Below, piece after piece: positions 50,586 to 51,230 of a stretch of DNA of 51,230 bases. The position numbers were made by a program, and so were the translations under genes. Under the pieces are notes generated by a model. That model saw only the letters and a list, made by a program, of their open reading frames with translations, was not told where the DNA came from and made no database searches. Source of the DNA: Paenalicyclobacillus cellulosilyticus (GTDB lineage: Bacteria > Bacillota > Bacilli > Alicyclobacillales > Alicyclobacillaceae); the NCBI RefSeq assembly GCF_014647315.1, contig NZ_BMOY01000020.1:1-51230 (forward strand), written 5' to 3'. The first letter of the stretch is position 1. Every line of letters begins with the position of its first letter.

Positions 50586-51230
50586 ACGCATTCCTCCTCT
50601 GTCCCCGCCGCTTCCGCACGAGCGCTCGCCGCCCGCCAGACGGCGGCGAGATCGACCGCGGGCACCGGGAACGCCGCCCCGGGCCCGACAAAGTACACGA
50701 ATGCCTCCACACGGGCCGCACCGGTCGCCGCGCGCACCGCCTCCCGGTATGCGGCCACCTGGGCGTGGTATGCTGCGGCGCGCCGCGGCGCCTCCGCCTC
50801 CGTCACCTCGTCCGTCTTGTAATCCACCACCAGCCAGCCGTCCGCTTCTTCCGCCAGGCAGTCGATCACGCCCTGGACGATGACGCTGTGCTCCGGCGGC
50901 GCGCCAGGCGCGCCGGCGGGCAGCCGGAGGTAGAACGGCTGCTCGCGCCACACCCGCCGCGCCTGGCGCAGGCGTTGTGCGAGCGGATGCCGGAGGAAGC
51001 GGCAGATGTCCGCCAGACGGACCTGTTGGCGCGCATCGGCCGCGAGCCGTCCGGATGCGACGAGATCGTCAAGGGCACGCGCCACCGCTTCCTCCGTCGG
51101 TTCAATCCGCCAGTCGAGGTGCTGCAGCACCTGGTGGAACGCGGTGCCGCGCGCCAGCGCCGCCGCGGCCGCCGGTTGGCCCGGCGCCACAAAGGCCGGG
51201 TCCGCAAGCAGCCGCGCCGCAGCCTGCGCG
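50582..51230 (-). CDS. addA: AddA helicase-nuclease, C-terminal part (cut by window edge)
   Basis: The last 216 residues of a longer protein; the open frame runs past the right edge. [15 protein letters not shown] is the conserved GTxxHxxLEHL-like motif of the AddA nuclease domain, and [27 protein letters not shown] has the PD-(D/E)xK site (Asp and DYK). The AddAB complex resects double-strand DNA breaks in Bacillota in place of RecBCD. The order addA-glpK is unusual; addA normally precedes sbcD in Bacillus. Confidence 0.82.
   Translation of the reverse strand, partial: AQAAARLLADPAFVAPGQPAAAAALARGTAFHQVLQHLDWRIEPTEEAVARALDDLVASGRLAADARQQVRLADICRFLRHPLAQRLRQARRVWREQPFYLRLPAGAPGAPPEHSVIVQGVIDCLAEEADGWLVVDYKTDEVTEAEAPRRAAAYHAQVAAYREAVRAATGAARVEAFVYFVGPGAAFPVPAVDLAAVWRAASARAEAAGTEEECV

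Noticed and set aside
1..51230. CRISPR array
   Set aside because: No regular repeat-spacer pattern; the repeats found are short, degenerate and adjacent.
1..51230. tRNA or rRNA genes
   Set aside because: No cloverleaf with GTTCRANNC arm and CCA end and no rRNA landmarks noticed in the gaps.

Overview
The window looks like the chromosome of a high-G+C, spore-forming Bacillota. Alicyclobacillaceae such as Alicyclobacillus or Kyrpidia are my best guess. This is inference from gene content and order: a hisS-aspS-6S RNA-rarA-cymR-iscS string in Bacillus-like order, a YheC/YheD endospore-coat protein, DUF2089 and LiaX/YvlB-like proteins, AddA, many GTG/TTG starts, and strong AGGAGG ribosome binding sites. 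No tRNA, rRNA, CRISPR array or intact insertion sequence was seen.

Left part (1-9446): AI-2E transporter gene, a two-gene fluoride channel (crcB1-crcB2) on the opposite strand, a 61-residue zinc ribbon, then, reading leftward on the minus strand, hisS-aspS, a 6S RNA with its own terminator, and a promoter-driven rarA-cymR-iscS operon whose first two genes start with TTG. The hisS leader has a T-box-like terminator but is too short for a full T-box.

Glycan cluster (9448-21840, all minus): eleven tightly overlapping genes, preceded by a possible 64-codon ORF. Four match the WbpA/WbpB/WbpE/WbpD pathway to UDP-2,3-diacetamido-2,3-dideoxyglucuronic acid. Two are extended SDR sugar epimerases/dehydratases and one is a GT2 protein with two GT-A-like halves. 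Two successive bicistrons each pair a GT4 glycosyltransferase with a DUF4855 protein. No flippase, polymerase or oligosaccharyltransferase is present, so glycosylation of a cytoplasmic acceptor (spore surface, flagellin or S-layer precursor) is the likeliest role. galU and manC further right (43533-45550) can supply more nucleotide sugars.

Middle (21985-35411): divergent hemL, then on the minus strand trxA, a CaCA-type cation exchanger, a membrane-anchored roadblock-like protein, an ABC-2 permease and ATPase, a 676-residue exported membrane protein and a YheC/D coat protein. Next come panD, queF, an RsmF-type RNA methyltransferase, and a DUF2089 + LiaX/YvlB-like pair behind a promoter with a perfect inverted repeat, followed by a 55-residue membrane peptide.

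Right part (35375-51230): a class-V aminotransferase homologue that lacks the PLP-binding lysine, an atypical SDR, a two-domain methyltransferase, a small acidic protein, an aldo/keto reductase, a nucleoside hydrolase with a 108-residue orphan, an MFS transporter, galU, manC, a 5-oxoprolinase locus (pxpA and a pxpB-pxpC fusion), signal peptidase I, glpK, and the 3' end of addA running off the edge. Short degenerate tandem repeats sit in several 3' intergenic gaps.
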